A DNA stretch of 64,000 nucleotides, from assembly GCF_003114815.1 (NCBI RefSeq), contig NZ_BFAZ01000009.1:1054001-1118000 (forward strand), written 5' to 3'. The notes under the pieces were generated by a model. It was not told the origin of the DNA. It did no database searches and saw nothing but the letters and a program-made list of their open reading frames with translations. A program made the position numbers and the translations under genes. Source of the DNA: Leptospira ellinghausenii. Lineage in GTDB: Bacteria > Spirochaetota > Leptospiria > Leptospirales > Leptospiraceae. Position 1 is the first letter of the stretch. Each line of letters begins with the position of its first letter. Shown here piece after piece: positions 10,762-19,506 of the stretch.

Positions 10762-11430
10762 TTACAATTCAACTGCCAACCATCCAACCAAGTCTTTTAA
10801 CATTTCTTGGCTGATGGTATGGCCTTCTGGGTATTCCTTATACTTAGGACTCCTTCCCAACGATTCCAAACTTTCTTTTGAATTCCTTGCAGAAGCAACA
10901 GATATCACATTGTCATTGGTTCCATGGGCAATATAAATCTTTTGCGGATCGACTTCATCGTTTGCACTTGCTTTCGCATTTGTATTTAATTTTTGTTTTG
11001 TTTCCTCTAAGAGTCTTCCACTGAGGGCAATGATTCCTTTAAATTGGTTTGGGTGTTCCAATCCAACTGAATAGGACATCACTGCACCCTGGCTAAAACC
11101 ACCAATCCATACATTCTTTTCATCAAATTGGAACTGACTCTTTGCATATTCTAAAAATTCCAAAATCTTTTGATGGCTCACTTCCTGTTGTCCAATATCA
11201 ATTTTAGGACTGCCTGCTTGGAAGGAGATTTCATACCAGCCAAAACGGTCTCTCCCTAAAATAAGAGGCCCTCTGATTGAGATAACAAGTAATGATTCAG
11301 GTAAATAATCAGCTAATGAAAATAAATCTTTTTCATTGCTTCCCACTCCATGTAACAACAAAAGAAGAGGAGGGTTGGTTGTGGGACTTTTCGGATTTCG
11401 GACTAAATACTCGAGCGGAGGATTCATCAT
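10762..11430 (-). CDS. Phospholipase/carboxylesterase (alpha/beta hydrolase)
   Basis: A 222-residue alpha/beta hydrolase of the phospholipase/carboxylesterase (acyl-protein thioesterase-like) group. The nucleophile elbow is GGFSQGAVMS, the acid is in AHGTNDNVI and the histidine in EGHTIS near the C-terminus. LLLHGVGSNEKDL provides the oxyanion hole. No signal peptide is seen, so it should be cytoplasmic. It starts 14 bases after the dioxygenase gene and is probably in its transcript, which suggests a linked role in handling aromatic or ester compounds, though that is inference. Confidence 0.85.
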   Translation of the reverse strand: MMNPPLEYLVRNPKSPTTNPPLLLLLHGVGSNEKDLFSLADYLPESLLVISIRGPLILGRDRFGWYEISFQAGSPKIDIGQQEVSHQKILEFLEYAKSQFQFDEKNVWIGGFSQGAVMSYSVGLEHPNQFKGIIALSGRLLEETKQKLNTNAKASANDEVDPQKIYIAHGTNDNVISVASARNSKESLESLGRSPKYKEYPEGHTISQEMLKDLVGWLAVEL

Positions 11431-11444
11431 TTTAGATTTTCCTT

Positions 11445-12266
11445 TTAATTTAATTGCGGATTGGAATCCAATCGAACGGAAGTCATGGTCAATGCTCCAG
11501 CCACAGGTTTGTCATTAAAAAATGAAATCTGATCTGATGGAAACTGAGTTCCGATCGTATATAATAATGGAAGGTAGTGTTCAGTCGTAGGAATTGCCCA
11601 TTCAAATTCTTTTCCTTTACTGCGAATGGAAAACAAGGATTGAGTATCACCTGATAGAATCCAATCTTTTACTTTTTGGTTCACTGAAAGTGCCCAATCA
11701 AAACCATATACCTCATTCAACCGGTCCCATGCCACCATACGGAGGTTATGCACAATATTCCCACTAGCAACGATGAGTATACCTTGTTCTCTCAGTGGAG
11801 AAAGTTCCTTAGCGATTTCAAAATGTTTTTCAATCGAAAGTTTGTAATCCATACTCAATTGTACGATGGGTACATTTGCCCTTGGATACATATGTTTTAA
11901 TACACTCCATGTCCCATGATCCAAACCCCAATCATAATCCAGTTGGACTGATTGTGATTTGACAAGGGATTGGATTTCCTTTGCCAAACTGGGATTCCCA
12001 GGAGCAGGGTATTGTACTTCAAATAAGGCCTTAGGAAATCCACCAAAGTCATGTATGGTGGGTGGATGTTCCATCGCTGTGACAAAGGTTCCATCTGTGA
12101 GCCAGTGTGCAGAAATCACAAGAATCGCCTTTGGTTCCGGAAAGGTTTTTGAAACATTGCGAAGGCCTTCGACAAATTCGTTTTCTTCAATGGCATTCAT
12201 TGGACTACCATGTCCTAAAAATAAGGACGGAAAGATCTCACTCTTTTGTATTTTGTCTGTATCCAT
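11445..12266 (-). CDS. DODA-type extradiol aromatic ring-opening dioxygenase
   Basis: A 273-residue class III extradiol dioxygenase, close in pattern to YgiD/4,5-DOPA dioxygenase. The metal-binding histidines are suggested by LFLGHGSPMNAIE near the N-terminus, SAHW, GLDHGTWSVL and TTEHYLPLLY. Such enzymes open catecholic rings using a non-haem metal; the substrate here is unknown. It is first in a two-gene unit with the esterase. A perfect 18-bp palindrome lies 64-81 bases upstream of its start and could be its operator. Confidence 0.88.
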   Translation of the reverse strand: MDTDKIQKSEIFPSLFLGHGSPMNAIEENEFVEGLRNVSKTFPEPKAILVISAHWLTDGTFVTAMEHPPTIHDFGGFPKALFEVQYPAPGNPSLAKEIQSLVKSQSVQLDYDWGLDHGTWSVLKHMYPRANVPIVQLSMDYKLSIEKHFEIAKELSPLREQGILIVASGNIVHNLRMVAWDRLNEVYGFDWALSVNQKVKDWILSGDTQSLFSIRSKGKEFEWAIPTTEHYLPLLYTIGTQFPSDQISFFNDKPVAGALTMTSVRLDSNPQLN

Positions 12267-12329
12267 GAAAATCTCCCTCTCTTCCGATTCGAAAACGAAT
12301 GATTTGCTAAAAAAACTGAATCTTAATAT

Positions 12330-12347
12330 TAGTTTAATATTAAACTA
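12330..12347. promoter_or_regulatory. 18-bp perfect palindrome, candidate operator
   Basis: TAGTTTAATATTAAACTA is its own reverse complement. It lies in the AT-rich gap between the dioxygenase gene and the divergent SnoaL-like gene, in promoter position for both. A further TTAATATT lies just to its left (12322-12329), as if there were a second half-overlapping site. The size and symmetry suit a dimeric MarR-, TetR- or HxlR-type repressor. No such regulator is encoded next to it. Confidence 0.5.
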
Positions 12348-12499
12348 TTTATCGTCAATCTATTTTGTCTCCGAAAAGTCACTTTTTTAATCGGTAAAAA
12401 AATTCTGATTTTCGAATCCGGAAAAAAGTGATTCATTATTCGATCAAAGAACAGTACACTTTGTTCTCATATTTAAATCATCACAGAGGAAAGAACCAA

Positions 12500-12901
12500 A
12501 TGGAACCTAAAGAACAGATTGAAACAATCCTAAGGGAATTATTTTCCAATCATAAGACAAATAGAATCCCTGAGTTTTTTGCTTCCCACTACATTTCGCA
12601 CACTTCAAAAAAGGACTACAAAGGTTTAAAAATTGTGAGCCAATGGATCCAAAACTTAAATCGATTTTTGTCGGACTTAAAACTTGTAAAGTTAGAATTC
12701 ATCCATGAAACGAATGATCTTGTTGTATGGAAACGTACGATCAAAGGGAAAATCAAACCTTCCAAAAACAAAAAACTTCCAGTAGGAAAATTAATCAAAT
12801 GGGAAGAGATGATCGTTTCTAAATTCAAAGGAAATCAAATTGTCGAAGAATGGATTTCCAGTGAATTTCTCGGTGCTTTGCTTCCGTTAGGAAAAAAATA
12901 A
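12500..12901 (+). CDS. SnoaL/NTF2-like small protein
   Basis: A 133-residue protein beginning MEPKEQIETILRELFS. I chose this ATG because AGAGGA lies nine bases upstream; an in-frame ATG at 12428 has no ribosome site and would cover promoter sequence. The arrangement (N-terminal helix, FFASHYISHTS, a WIQNLNRFLSDLKL helix, then strands with VVWKRTIKGK and KWEEMIVSKFKGNQIVEEW) fits the SnoaL-like polyketide cyclase / NTF2 cone fold. The catalytic role, if any, is unknown. It is divergent from the dioxygenase gene and may share its operator. Confidence 0.72.
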   Translation: MEPKEQIETILRELFSNHKTNRIPEFFASHYISHTSKKDYKGLKIVSQWIQNLNRFLSDLKLVKLEFIHETNDLVVWKRTIKGKIKPSKNKKLPVGKLIKWEEMIVSKFKGNQIVEEWISSEFLGALLPLGKK

Positions 12902-12987
12902 TAGAACATTAAGTTATTTTAAATTCCAACTGAAACTTACCACCTAATTTCGAATTATTAGTATCAATTAAAATCTAGGAGATCTAT

Positions 12988-13482
12988 ATGGCAGCACCGA
13001 AAAAGAAAAAACTACTCACCAAATCGCAACCGAATGTTTCTCCATCAAAAACAAACCCCATCACACCTTTTCTGATGTTCAACGCAAACTTAGAAGAAGT
13101 TACTAAATTTTATACAGCCATCTTCAAACAATCTAAAGTGATTTCTGTAAATCCAATGCAGGCAGAGTTCATTTTAAACGGACAAAAATTTTCAGCCTAC
13201 AATGGTGGTCCTGAATTCAAATTTTCATGGGGTGTTTCCTTTATGATCCACGTAGAAACTCAAAAAGAAGTCGATCATTATTGGAATGAACTTTCAAAAG
13301 GTGGGAAAGAACTCATGTGTGGATGGGTCGAAGATAAATATGGAATGGTATGGCAAGTCACGCCAAACATTTTATTAGAATTGATTTCGCATAAAGATCC
13401 AAAGAAAAGAGAGAAAGCAACTCAGGCGATGTTAAAGATGCAAAAAATTGACATTGCGAAGTTAAAAGAATCAGTTAAATAA
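12988..13482 (+). CDS. VOC-superfamily PhnB-like protein
   Basis: A 164-residue protein with a Lys-rich N-terminal extension (about 1-22) and a PhnB/3-demethylubiquinone-methyltransferase-like glyoxalase fold. Family landmarks are ITPFLMFNANLEEVTKFY, FSAYNGGPEFKFSWGVSF, a VETQKEVDHYWNELSKGGKE helix, and CGWVEDKYGMVWQVTP. Members are often small metalloenzyme-like or binding proteins without a proven reaction. GGAG precedes the ATG. An inverted-repeat terminator follows. Confidence 0.82.
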   Translation: MAAPKKKKLLTKSQPNVSPSKTNPITPFLMFNANLEEVTKFYTAIFKQSKVISVNPMQAEFILNGQKFSAYNGGPEFKFSWGVSFMIHVETQKEVDHYWNELSKGGKELMCGWVEDKYGMVWQVTPNILLELISHKDPKKREKATQAMLKMQKIDIAKLKESVK

Positions 13483-13487
13483 ATGGT

Positions 13488-13531
13488 TTTAATTCACTAT
13501 ATAAGATTTAATTTTTATCTAGTGAATTAAA
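13488..13531. terminator. Bidirectional hairpin terminator
   Basis: Perfect 12-bp arms, TTTAATTCACTA (13488-13499) and TAGTGAATTAAA (13520-13531), enclose a 20-base AT-rich loop between two convergent genes. The right arm includes the stop codon of the minus-strand gene. Confidence 0.6.
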
Positions 13532-14606
13532 TTTCGATCGGTGTATAGAGGGACATTTCAAAACTTGTTAGGTCAACTGTATATTGATTTTGAGTATAAA
13601 AGGGTCCCCCAAATCCAATCCTCCAAGTAACAGGACCCAAAGGTAATTCATAAAAGAAATAATAACTTTTTGCATAGTTCGTTCTTGAATTAACTCTCCC
13701 TTTACTTATGGTTGATAACGCATAAATTTCCAATGGATTCAGTCTGCCATTTGACGCTGCTGCAAACATTAAATAACTAATTGGTTCGATGGATCCAGAA
13801 CTTCCACCAGTTAACAAGGAATAAGCACCTAATAATTCTAAATTGTTTCCAGTAGATAGGTTGGTTAATAAATAGGCTTTGTATGGATCTCCATCGATAT
13901 TACCTGTTGTTAGCAGTGAATATCTTCCTAAGTTATCAATTTTATTTGCAAATGTTGCTCCAGAGTTAAAAACAACAGCGTTTGTAAATAATCCAATGCC
14001 ATCATTAAAATCTGCAGTTCCTTGTAAGTTAACACTACCAACACCAAATCCAAAACCTATCCTAAAATTATCATTCCCACCTTTTCCCAAATAGAAGACT
14101 GGAAGTAACATCGAATAGGTTCCCTTAACCTCTGTTTGCAAATCTATATTTTCTTTTCCGTTTTGGTTTTCAGCTGTTGGAGTTACTGTGATGATTTGAC
14201 GGGTGTTTAAAAAGGAAACGTTTCTGTTTAAAATAAAAAAGCCCCAATACTCTCCTAATTGCCAATCCTTCGTTTTTAAATCATAATTAAATTTTGTATT
14301 TCTTTCGGCACTATTGGATTCTTCAGCCATGATTGCCTTTCCCTTAGGACCGACAATATCAACAGAAGTACTTATGAATTGAACACCAGGATAAAAAGAA
14401 AAATACCTCGCACCTTTTGGATCATGAAAAACACTGATGATCTCTCTTCGCTTAGGTAAGGTTGGCGAAGTTTGAGGTTCTGACTGACTTACATTTTCCT
14501 TTTGGATTTCTTGGGAAGATACTGGAAATGAAGAAAAGAAAATGATCAAACAGATTCCGATCATTATCTTTTTAATCAATGTCGAATTATAATTATACAA
14601 TTCCAA
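13527..14606 (-). CDS. Putative exported beta-barrel/outer-membrane protein
   Basis: A 359-residue protein I do not recognise. A signal peptide covers the stretch MIGICLIIFFSSFPVSSQ, then a Ser/Pro/Thr-rich linker to about residue 50. The rest alternates polar and hydrophobic residues with many glycines (FRIGFGFGVGSVNLQG, LPLGPVTWRIGFGGPFY), as in outer-membrane beta-barrels. The first possible start is a TTG at 14606; TTGs at 14600 and 14579 and an ATG at 14564 also fit and leave the signal peptide intact. It is followed by a two-way terminator. The adenosine deaminase gene upstream ends ten bases away, so the two are probably co-transcribed. Confidence 0.6.
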   Translation of the reverse strand: MELYNYNSTLIKKIMIGICLIIFFSSFPVSSQEIQKENVSQSEPQTSPTLPKRREIISVFHDPKGARYFSFYPGVQFISTSVDIVGPKGKAIMAEESNSAERNTKFNYDLKTKDWQLGEYWGFFILNRNVSFLNTRQIITVTPTAENQNGKENIDLQTEVKGTYSMLLPVFYLGKGGNDNFRIGFGFGVGSVNLQGTADFNDGIGLFTNAVVFNSGATFANKIDNLGRYSLLTTGNIDGDPYKAYLLTNLSTGNNLELLGAYSLLTGGSSGSIEPISYLMFAAASNGRLNPLEIYALSTISKGRVNSRTNYAKSYYFFYELPLGPVTWRIGFGGPFYTQNQYTVDLTSFEMSLYTPIEI

Positions 14607-14616
14607 ACCCTCGTGG

Positions 14617-15969
14617 TTAAACTGAGATTGTTTGTTTATCAGAAATTAGATTGTATTTTACCTTAATTTGATTGATTTTTTCTTCCATCGATTTCCACAA
14701 AGTTTCCTTCTCCGGATGGAAAGTACAAAGTACACCTTGTCTTACCAAATCAATGATCTCATCAATAGAGAAATCTAAAAATCGATACAACTTAAAAAAT
14801 TCATACGTTAAATTGACATTAAAAATATCTGGATCGTCAGTGTTGATACAAAGCATCAAACCTTGGTCATAATAATAACGAACTGGGTGATTTTGTTCCT
14901 TTCGCACATACTTTCCAGTAAAAACATTTGATGTGACACAGATTTCGATTGGTATTTTGTTCTCTTTCATGTAGCGAACAAGTTCAGGATCTTGGATGGC
15001 AGATGTTCCATGTCCAATACGTTCCGCTTTACATAGATTCACTGCATCCCATATAGCCCACGGACCATCATCTTCCCCTGAGTGTGCAACACATCGTAAA
15101 CCAGACTCACGTGCAATTTTAAACACATCTGCATAATCTTTTGCCGGACCCATTAGTTCAGCTCCACCGAGTCCAATTCCAATCACTTCTTTGTGTTTCA
15201 AACCTAACACACGTTTTAGATTGTTCATTGCATTTTCAGGGCCAAATGATCTAGAAACGTCAACAAGTAACCGAATGGAGATTCCATCTTTCACTTCGAT
15301 TTGGCGAATTCGATTGACCATCACTTCTACCATTTCGTCAAAATCCAATCCGTTTTGAATGAACTTAGATGGTGCAAAAAAAGCTTCGCAATATACAATG
15401 TTATTAGAACGAAGGTAGTCAGCTAAACTATCAATGAAGTATCCTAAATCGGATGCCTCTTTGACAGATCCTTGCACAAAAAAGAAAACTTGGATGAAAC
15501 CATTGAGGTCTTTGAAATTGTATTTATCTTCAAATTCTTGGTCTGTGACTTCGATTCCATTTTTTTTGTATAAGAACTTAAGAGTTTCCTTATTCACACA
15601 AGCTTCTAAATGCAAATGGACTTCCGTTTTTGGAATTTCGCGAATGAAGTTGATGACATCCTGCTCGTTTGGATGTGAAACAGAAAGGTCACCAGCAAGG
15701 AGAGATTTTCTTTCTTTTAAAAGTGTTGTTTGTTCTGAACCATCCATCCCTTCTTTTGGCAGAAGCCATAGTGGTGGGTGAAGGACAGGTAACTCCATGA
15801 GCGACACTCTCTCGTTTAAGAGTGTGTTAATTTGTTTATCAAAAGTAAGTTGGATGGTTGGCGAATACGGCCTGTCAGCTGGTAATCGACTTTTAAGGCG
15901 GTTTAATTCCGCAATATCACGGTCAATGACAGCAATGCGGCTAAGGATTTCAGAAAAAGGAACTTCCAT
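14617..15969 (-). CDS. add: Adenosine deaminase family protein with N-terminal extension
   Basis: A 450-residue metal-dependent deaminase that would convert adenosine to inosine (or act on a related purine). Zinc ligands His118 and His120 are in TEVHLHLEA. The active-site segments GLGGAE, AHSGEDDG, RIGHGTSA and NTDDP follow in the right order. Typical family members are about 330-350 residues. Here roughly 110 extra N-terminal residues include a heptad-like helix (EILSRIAVIDRDIAELNRLKSRL), which may promote oligomerisation. Amidohydrolases acting on other substrates cannot be excluded. It lies at the head of a unit with the putative outer-membrane gene. Confidence 0.85.
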   Translation of the reverse strand: MEVPFSEILSRIAVIDRDIAELNRLKSRLPADRPYSPTIQLTFDKQINTLLNERVSLMELPVLHPPLWLLPKEGMDGSEQTTLLKERKSLLAGDLSVSHPNEQDVINFIREIPKTEVHLHLEACVNKETLKFLYKKNGIEVTDQEFEDKYNFKDLNGFIQVFFFVQGSVKEASDLGYFIDSLADYLRSNNIVYCEAFFAPSKFIQNGLDFDEMVEVMVNRIRQIEVKDGISIRLLVDVSRSFGPENAMNNLKRVLGLKHKEVIGIGLGGAELMGPAKDYADVFKIARESGLRCVAHSGEDDGPWAIWDAVNLCKAERIGHGTSAIQDPELVRYMKENKIPIEICVTSNVFTGKYVRKEQNHPVRYYYDQGLMLCINTDDPDIFNVNLTYEFFKLYRFLDFSIDEIIDLVRQGVLCTFHPEKETLWKSMEEKINQIKVKYNLISDKQTISV

Positions 15970-16119
15970 GTTCCAGGAAAGAATGCCGAATTTGATGAGT
16001 GCCTACAAGTAGATTTTTAAACCTTGGGTGAAAATCCCTATTTAGGTTTGAAAAATCCCGTCGATAGGAAGTTTGGGAGCGGAAAAGACTGGAAATTTTT
16101 TCCGAATTATGTCGTATAA

Positions 16120-17319
16120 ATGAATATGCTCACATCTCGCAAAACCTTCCTACCGTTTGCACTTCCTTCCATTTCAGAAGATGCAATTGAAGAAGTGGCT
16201 CAGGTACTCCGATCAGGATGGGTTACATCCGGACCAAAAGTGAAACAATTCGAGATGGAGTTTGGTGATTTTGTCGGTAGCAAAGAAACTATCGCCGTAA
16301 ATTCTGCAACGGCAGGACTTCATCTAGCACTCGAGGCAATTGGTCTCTCATCAAACGATGCTGCCATCACAAGTTCTGTAACCTTTACTGCCACTGCTGA
16401 AGTCATCTGTTACTTTGGAGCCGAACCCATTCTTACTGATATCGATCCCATTCATAACATAATGTCTCCTGAAACCTTAGAAACGACAATCAGTTCTAAG
16501 TGCAAATGGAATGGGAAAGAACTAACGAGTAAAAAAACCGGGAAACGAATCAAAGCAATCTTACCTGTACACTTAGCTGGTTATACATGTGATATGGAAG
16601 CCATTCTAGACATAGCTAAAAAATACAATCTCTATGTGATTGAAGATGCTGCACATGCCTTCCCAGCGGTTCATAAAAACAAAATGATTGGAACCTGGGG
16701 TGATTTTACTGTTTTTAGTTTTTATGCTACTAAGGGAATTACCACTGGCGAAGGTGGAATGATCACCACACATCATAAAGAGTTTGCCGACCGAATTCGC
16801 AGGATGCGTTTGCATGGAATCAACCGTGATGCATTTAATCGACCTGGTTGGTACTATGAAGTCGTTGATGCTGGATATAAATATAATATGACTGATATTG
16901 CAGCAGCACTTGGTGTCGTACAACTTAAGGAATCACATGGATTCTGGGAACGAAGGACTGAAATTGCAAAACACTATAATGTTGAATTTTCTGGATTAAA
17001 GGGAGTCAAACTTCCTAAAGAAGATGAAAATGGAATTCATAGTTGGCATCTGTACCGGATCGAAGTTGATCCGAAAATGGCAAAAATTGGCCGAGATACT
17101 TTAGTTGAAGAATTGAAGGAAAGAAATATCGGAACTAGTTTACATTTTATTCCTATCTTTGAACATCCTTATTATAAAAAGACATTTGGATTCCAAAGAA
17201 AAGAATATCCTAACGCATGTCAGATGTATGATAAATCAGTTTCATTACCATTATTTGCTGGAATGACAAAAACAGATGAAAAAGACGTAATTGATGCTGT
17301 AAAAGAATTATTATCCTAG
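16120..17319 (+). CDS. DegT/DnrJ/EryC1/StrS-family aminotransferase
   Basis: A 399-residue PLP enzyme that transfers an amino group from glutamate to a nucleotide-linked keto sugar, for surface polysaccharide or lipopolysaccharide. The PLP lysine is Lys205 in SFYATKGITTGEGG, with EDAAHA upstream and SWHLYRI later in the chain. The substrate-typical N-terminus FALPSISEDAIEEV and GWVTSGPKV are present. No other sugar biosynthesis gene is adjacent, so the exact sugar is unknown. It is divergent from the adenosine deaminase gene. The downstream gene on the other strand starts three bases after its stop. Confidence 0.9.
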   Translation: MNMLTSRKTFLPFALPSISEDAIEEVAQVLRSGWVTSGPKVKQFEMEFGDFVGSKETIAVNSATAGLHLALEAIGLSSNDAAITSSVTFTATAEVICYFGAEPILTDIDPIHNIMSPETLETTISSKCKWNGKELTSKKTGKRIKAILPVHLAGYTCDMEAILDIAKKYNLYVIEDAAHAFPAVHKNKMIGTWGDFTVFSFYATKGITTGEGGMITTHHKEFADRIRRMRLHGINRDAFNRPGWYYEVVDAGYKYNMTDIAAALGVVQLKESHGFWERRTEIAKHYNVEFSGLKGVKLPKEDENGIHSWHLYRIEVDPKMAKIGRDTLVEELKERNIGTSLHFIPIFEHPYYKKTFGFQRKEYPNACQMYDKSVSLPLFAGMTKTDEKDVIDAVKELLS

Positions 17320-17321
17320 CA

Positions 17322-17969
17322 CTAATTTTTGGTTGGATTGTCTTTCAAACTGGTCCGGAGTTCATAAAACTCTGGATCATAAAGTTTGATCAAATCAACT
17401 AAACCCAATATAAATTCTGAATCCGTTCCATCCGCCTTTCTTCGAATCCAAAATCCTACAAGTTCTTTCACAATTTGAGAATCCATTTTTTCATCACCAG
17501 AAAAGATAGAAAACTTTGCCGCTTCTTCAGGATCCTCGTTATCAGTATAAGCTGGATACAAAAAAAGGATAAAACGATCTAAATAATAAGGATCTAACCT
17601 AGATTCTTCAACTAACATTAAATAACGATCTGATTCTTTTCTGAAGAATTTAGGATTTGAATCTAATTTTTGATACACAATGAAAAAATCACGCGCTGTT
17701 TGTTTGAACCAAATCTCATAAATTGGCTTTGTTAATTGTAAAAACTTAGGTTGGGTTTTCGCAGGTAAAAACAAATTCCTAATTTTTTTAGGAAATTCTG
17801 GATTGTAATGTCCAAATTGGTACTGATCATTGAGTTCCAAATAATACTTGGAATGAGGACCGTTTAAAAAAATTTGAATTCCTAAATATTCGGAAAGTTT
17901 TTTTAAACTGATTACTGTTTGTAGTTTGCAGAAAATTTTATGATAGGATAACTCTTTTTCACAATACAA
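17322..17969 (-). CDS. Hypothetical protein, probably a lipoprotein with a longer N-terminus
   Basis: I do not recognise this protein. From the first TTG it has 215 residues, is rich in aromatic and charged residues and lacks any signal. The same frame stays open upstream to at least 18137 (a CTG preceded by GGGAGA), overlapping the preceding gene's end. That stretch encodes KLSKLVLVFFFSCS, a plausible lipoprotein signal with Cys in a loose spirochaetal lipobox. I therefore think the true protein is about 271 residues and exported, with a rare start. It follows the beta-propeller and protease genes on the same strand. Confidence 0.6.
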   Translation of the reverse strand: MYCEKELSYHKIFCKLQTVISLKKLSEYLGIQIFLNGPHSKYYLELNDQYQFGHYNPEFPKKIRNLFLPAKTQPKFLQLTKPIYEIWFKQTARDFFIVYQKLDSNPKFFRKESDRYLMLVEESRLDPYYLDRFILFLYPAYTDNEDPEEAAKFSIFSGDEKMDSQIVKELVGFWIRRKADGTDSEFILGLVDLIKLYDPEFYELRTSLKDNPTKN

Positions 17970-18108
17970 TCCAATCTTAGGAAATTGGATCCATGTTGTT
18001 TCAATCAGATCTTTGAATTTTTTCTCTTGAGAAGAGTCTACCTCCTTTACTAATAAAGGGATAGACGTTTTTAAAACCGAACATGAGAAAAAGAAAACTA
18101 AGACAAGT

Positions 18109-19506
18109 TTACTTAATTTTATAAGTAATTTCTGCAGGTAAATTCTCCCATTCCGAATTTGAATCTTTACGAAAGTACACTGGCGAGATTGAATTTTTCA
18201 GATTCAAACTTTGGTATAAGATTAAATCCGTTTCTTTTTTTTCAAAATATCGTTTATCTGTATTACTGCCCAATCCTAAATCAGCAATTGGAATCCATCC
18301 ATAACCCAACAAAAACACTGACAATGAATCTTGAATGGATTTTGGTTTTCCTTTATCGAATCGAATCATACGAAATGACTGAACAGGAATACCATTTTCT
18401 TTCATTTTCTCTTTGAAATCATTTATACTAACACTTATTTGCCGAGTTTGGTAAATTAAATCTAAATAATCTCTTGGAAGCATTTTAATGTCTTCCTGCG
18501 GTTTTTCGTAAAATGGCGTAACATCACCTGGATATATAGCTTCTTTATCTAAATAATCATCTGTTACATAGTATTTAATAAATTGGTTTTTAGAAGAAAA
18601 TTTATATTTTACGATCTGCTCACCTGGTAAATCTTCAATGGACAATTTTTTTAAATGAACTCTGTTTCTTTGAATGAAAGACGGTGCATACGATGGATCG
18701 GTGAACTTTACTCCCCTGATCCGTTGTTGTTCATTAGAAGGAGGGTGTAAAACTGCGATTTGGGCTTTCGATAACGATACTGAATCGAGTTTAAATTTTA
18801 ATGTTACTTCTAAGTTAAATTCTTCTTCTCCCGAAGCAATGAAACGTTCTGTTTCAATGAAGGGAATATTCTTGATTTCTTTATTCTCACGATCCACAAC
18901 CCAGAGTTTTGATCCACTGAGTAAAACACCTCTCACAGAACGTAAATTGGTTTTAATAGAACCAGTAATTTTTCCAGTTTTAGTATCATATCGATAAATA
19001 CTGTTATCTGCTGAATCAGAGATCCATAACGAATCCCTACCATAACAAATATCTCTTGGTCGTGTGCGATCCGTAAAAAATCCACCTATTAATAGAGAAG
19101 TGGACTGGTCATAAATCTGCACCTTACCTGAATCTAAATCCAAAATATAATAATAATTTCCTACACTTGCAATTCCTGCTACATTTGCTAACGGAATCGA
19201 AATTTTATCCGTAATCCCACCTGAATTTGGATCTAATTTTAAAATCTGTTTTGGAGCTACGACTAATATTTTTCCTTCTCTAGAATCAAAACTGATTCCT
19301 CTTAAATTCGCCAAACCAAGATTATATATCTCTTGTTCACCTATTTCATTAATTTTAATGATTGCACGTCGATTCGTATCTATATACCAAAAATTAACTC
19401 CATCCCATGCTAAACCATATGCCTTATCAGAAAGTTTGTATTCTTTGCTTTCTTGTGAGAATAATGGTAATGTAAAAATGAATAATAAAATCCAAATACG
19501 TTTCAA
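18109..19506 (-). CDS. Exported beta-propeller protein with transglutaminase-like C-terminal region
   Basis: A 465-residue protein with a signal peptide (MKRIWILLFIFTLPLFSQ). Residues about 25-225 form repeated NHL/SMP-30-like propeller blades, for example DGVNFWYIDTNRRAIIKI, GKILVVAPKQILKLDP and DSLWISDSADNSIYRYD. The C-terminal part (about 235-465) has the rhythm of a transglutaminase-like core (NGIPVQSFRMIRF, GYGWIPIADLG), but the Cys and His expected for catalysis are not visible, so it is probably non-enzymatic. Its start overlaps the protease gene stop by four bases (ATGA), showing coupling. Role unknown; a periplasmic or surface location is inferred. Confidence 0.65.
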   Translation of the reverse strand: MKRIWILLFIFTLPLFSQESKEYKLSDKAYGLAWDGVNFWYIDTNRRAIIKINEIGEQEIYNLGLANLRGISFDSREGKILVVAPKQILKLDPNSGGITDKISIPLANVAGIASVGNYYYILDLDSGKVQIYDQSTSLLIGGFFTDRTRPRDICYGRDSLWISDSADNSIYRYDTKTGKITGSIKTNLRSVRGVLLSGSKLWVVDRENKEIKNIPFIETERFIASGEEEFNLEVTLKFKLDSVSLSKAQIAVLHPPSNEQQRIRGVKFTDPSYAPSFIQRNRVHLKKLSIEDLPGEQIVKYKFSSKNQFIKYYVTDDYLDKEAIYPGDVTPFYEKPQEDIKMLPRDYLDLIYQTRQISVSINDFKEKMKENGIPVQSFRMIRFDKGKPKSIQDSLSVFLLGYGWIPIADLGLGSNTDKRYFEKKETDLILYQSLNLKNSISPVYFRKDSNSEWENLPAEITYKIK

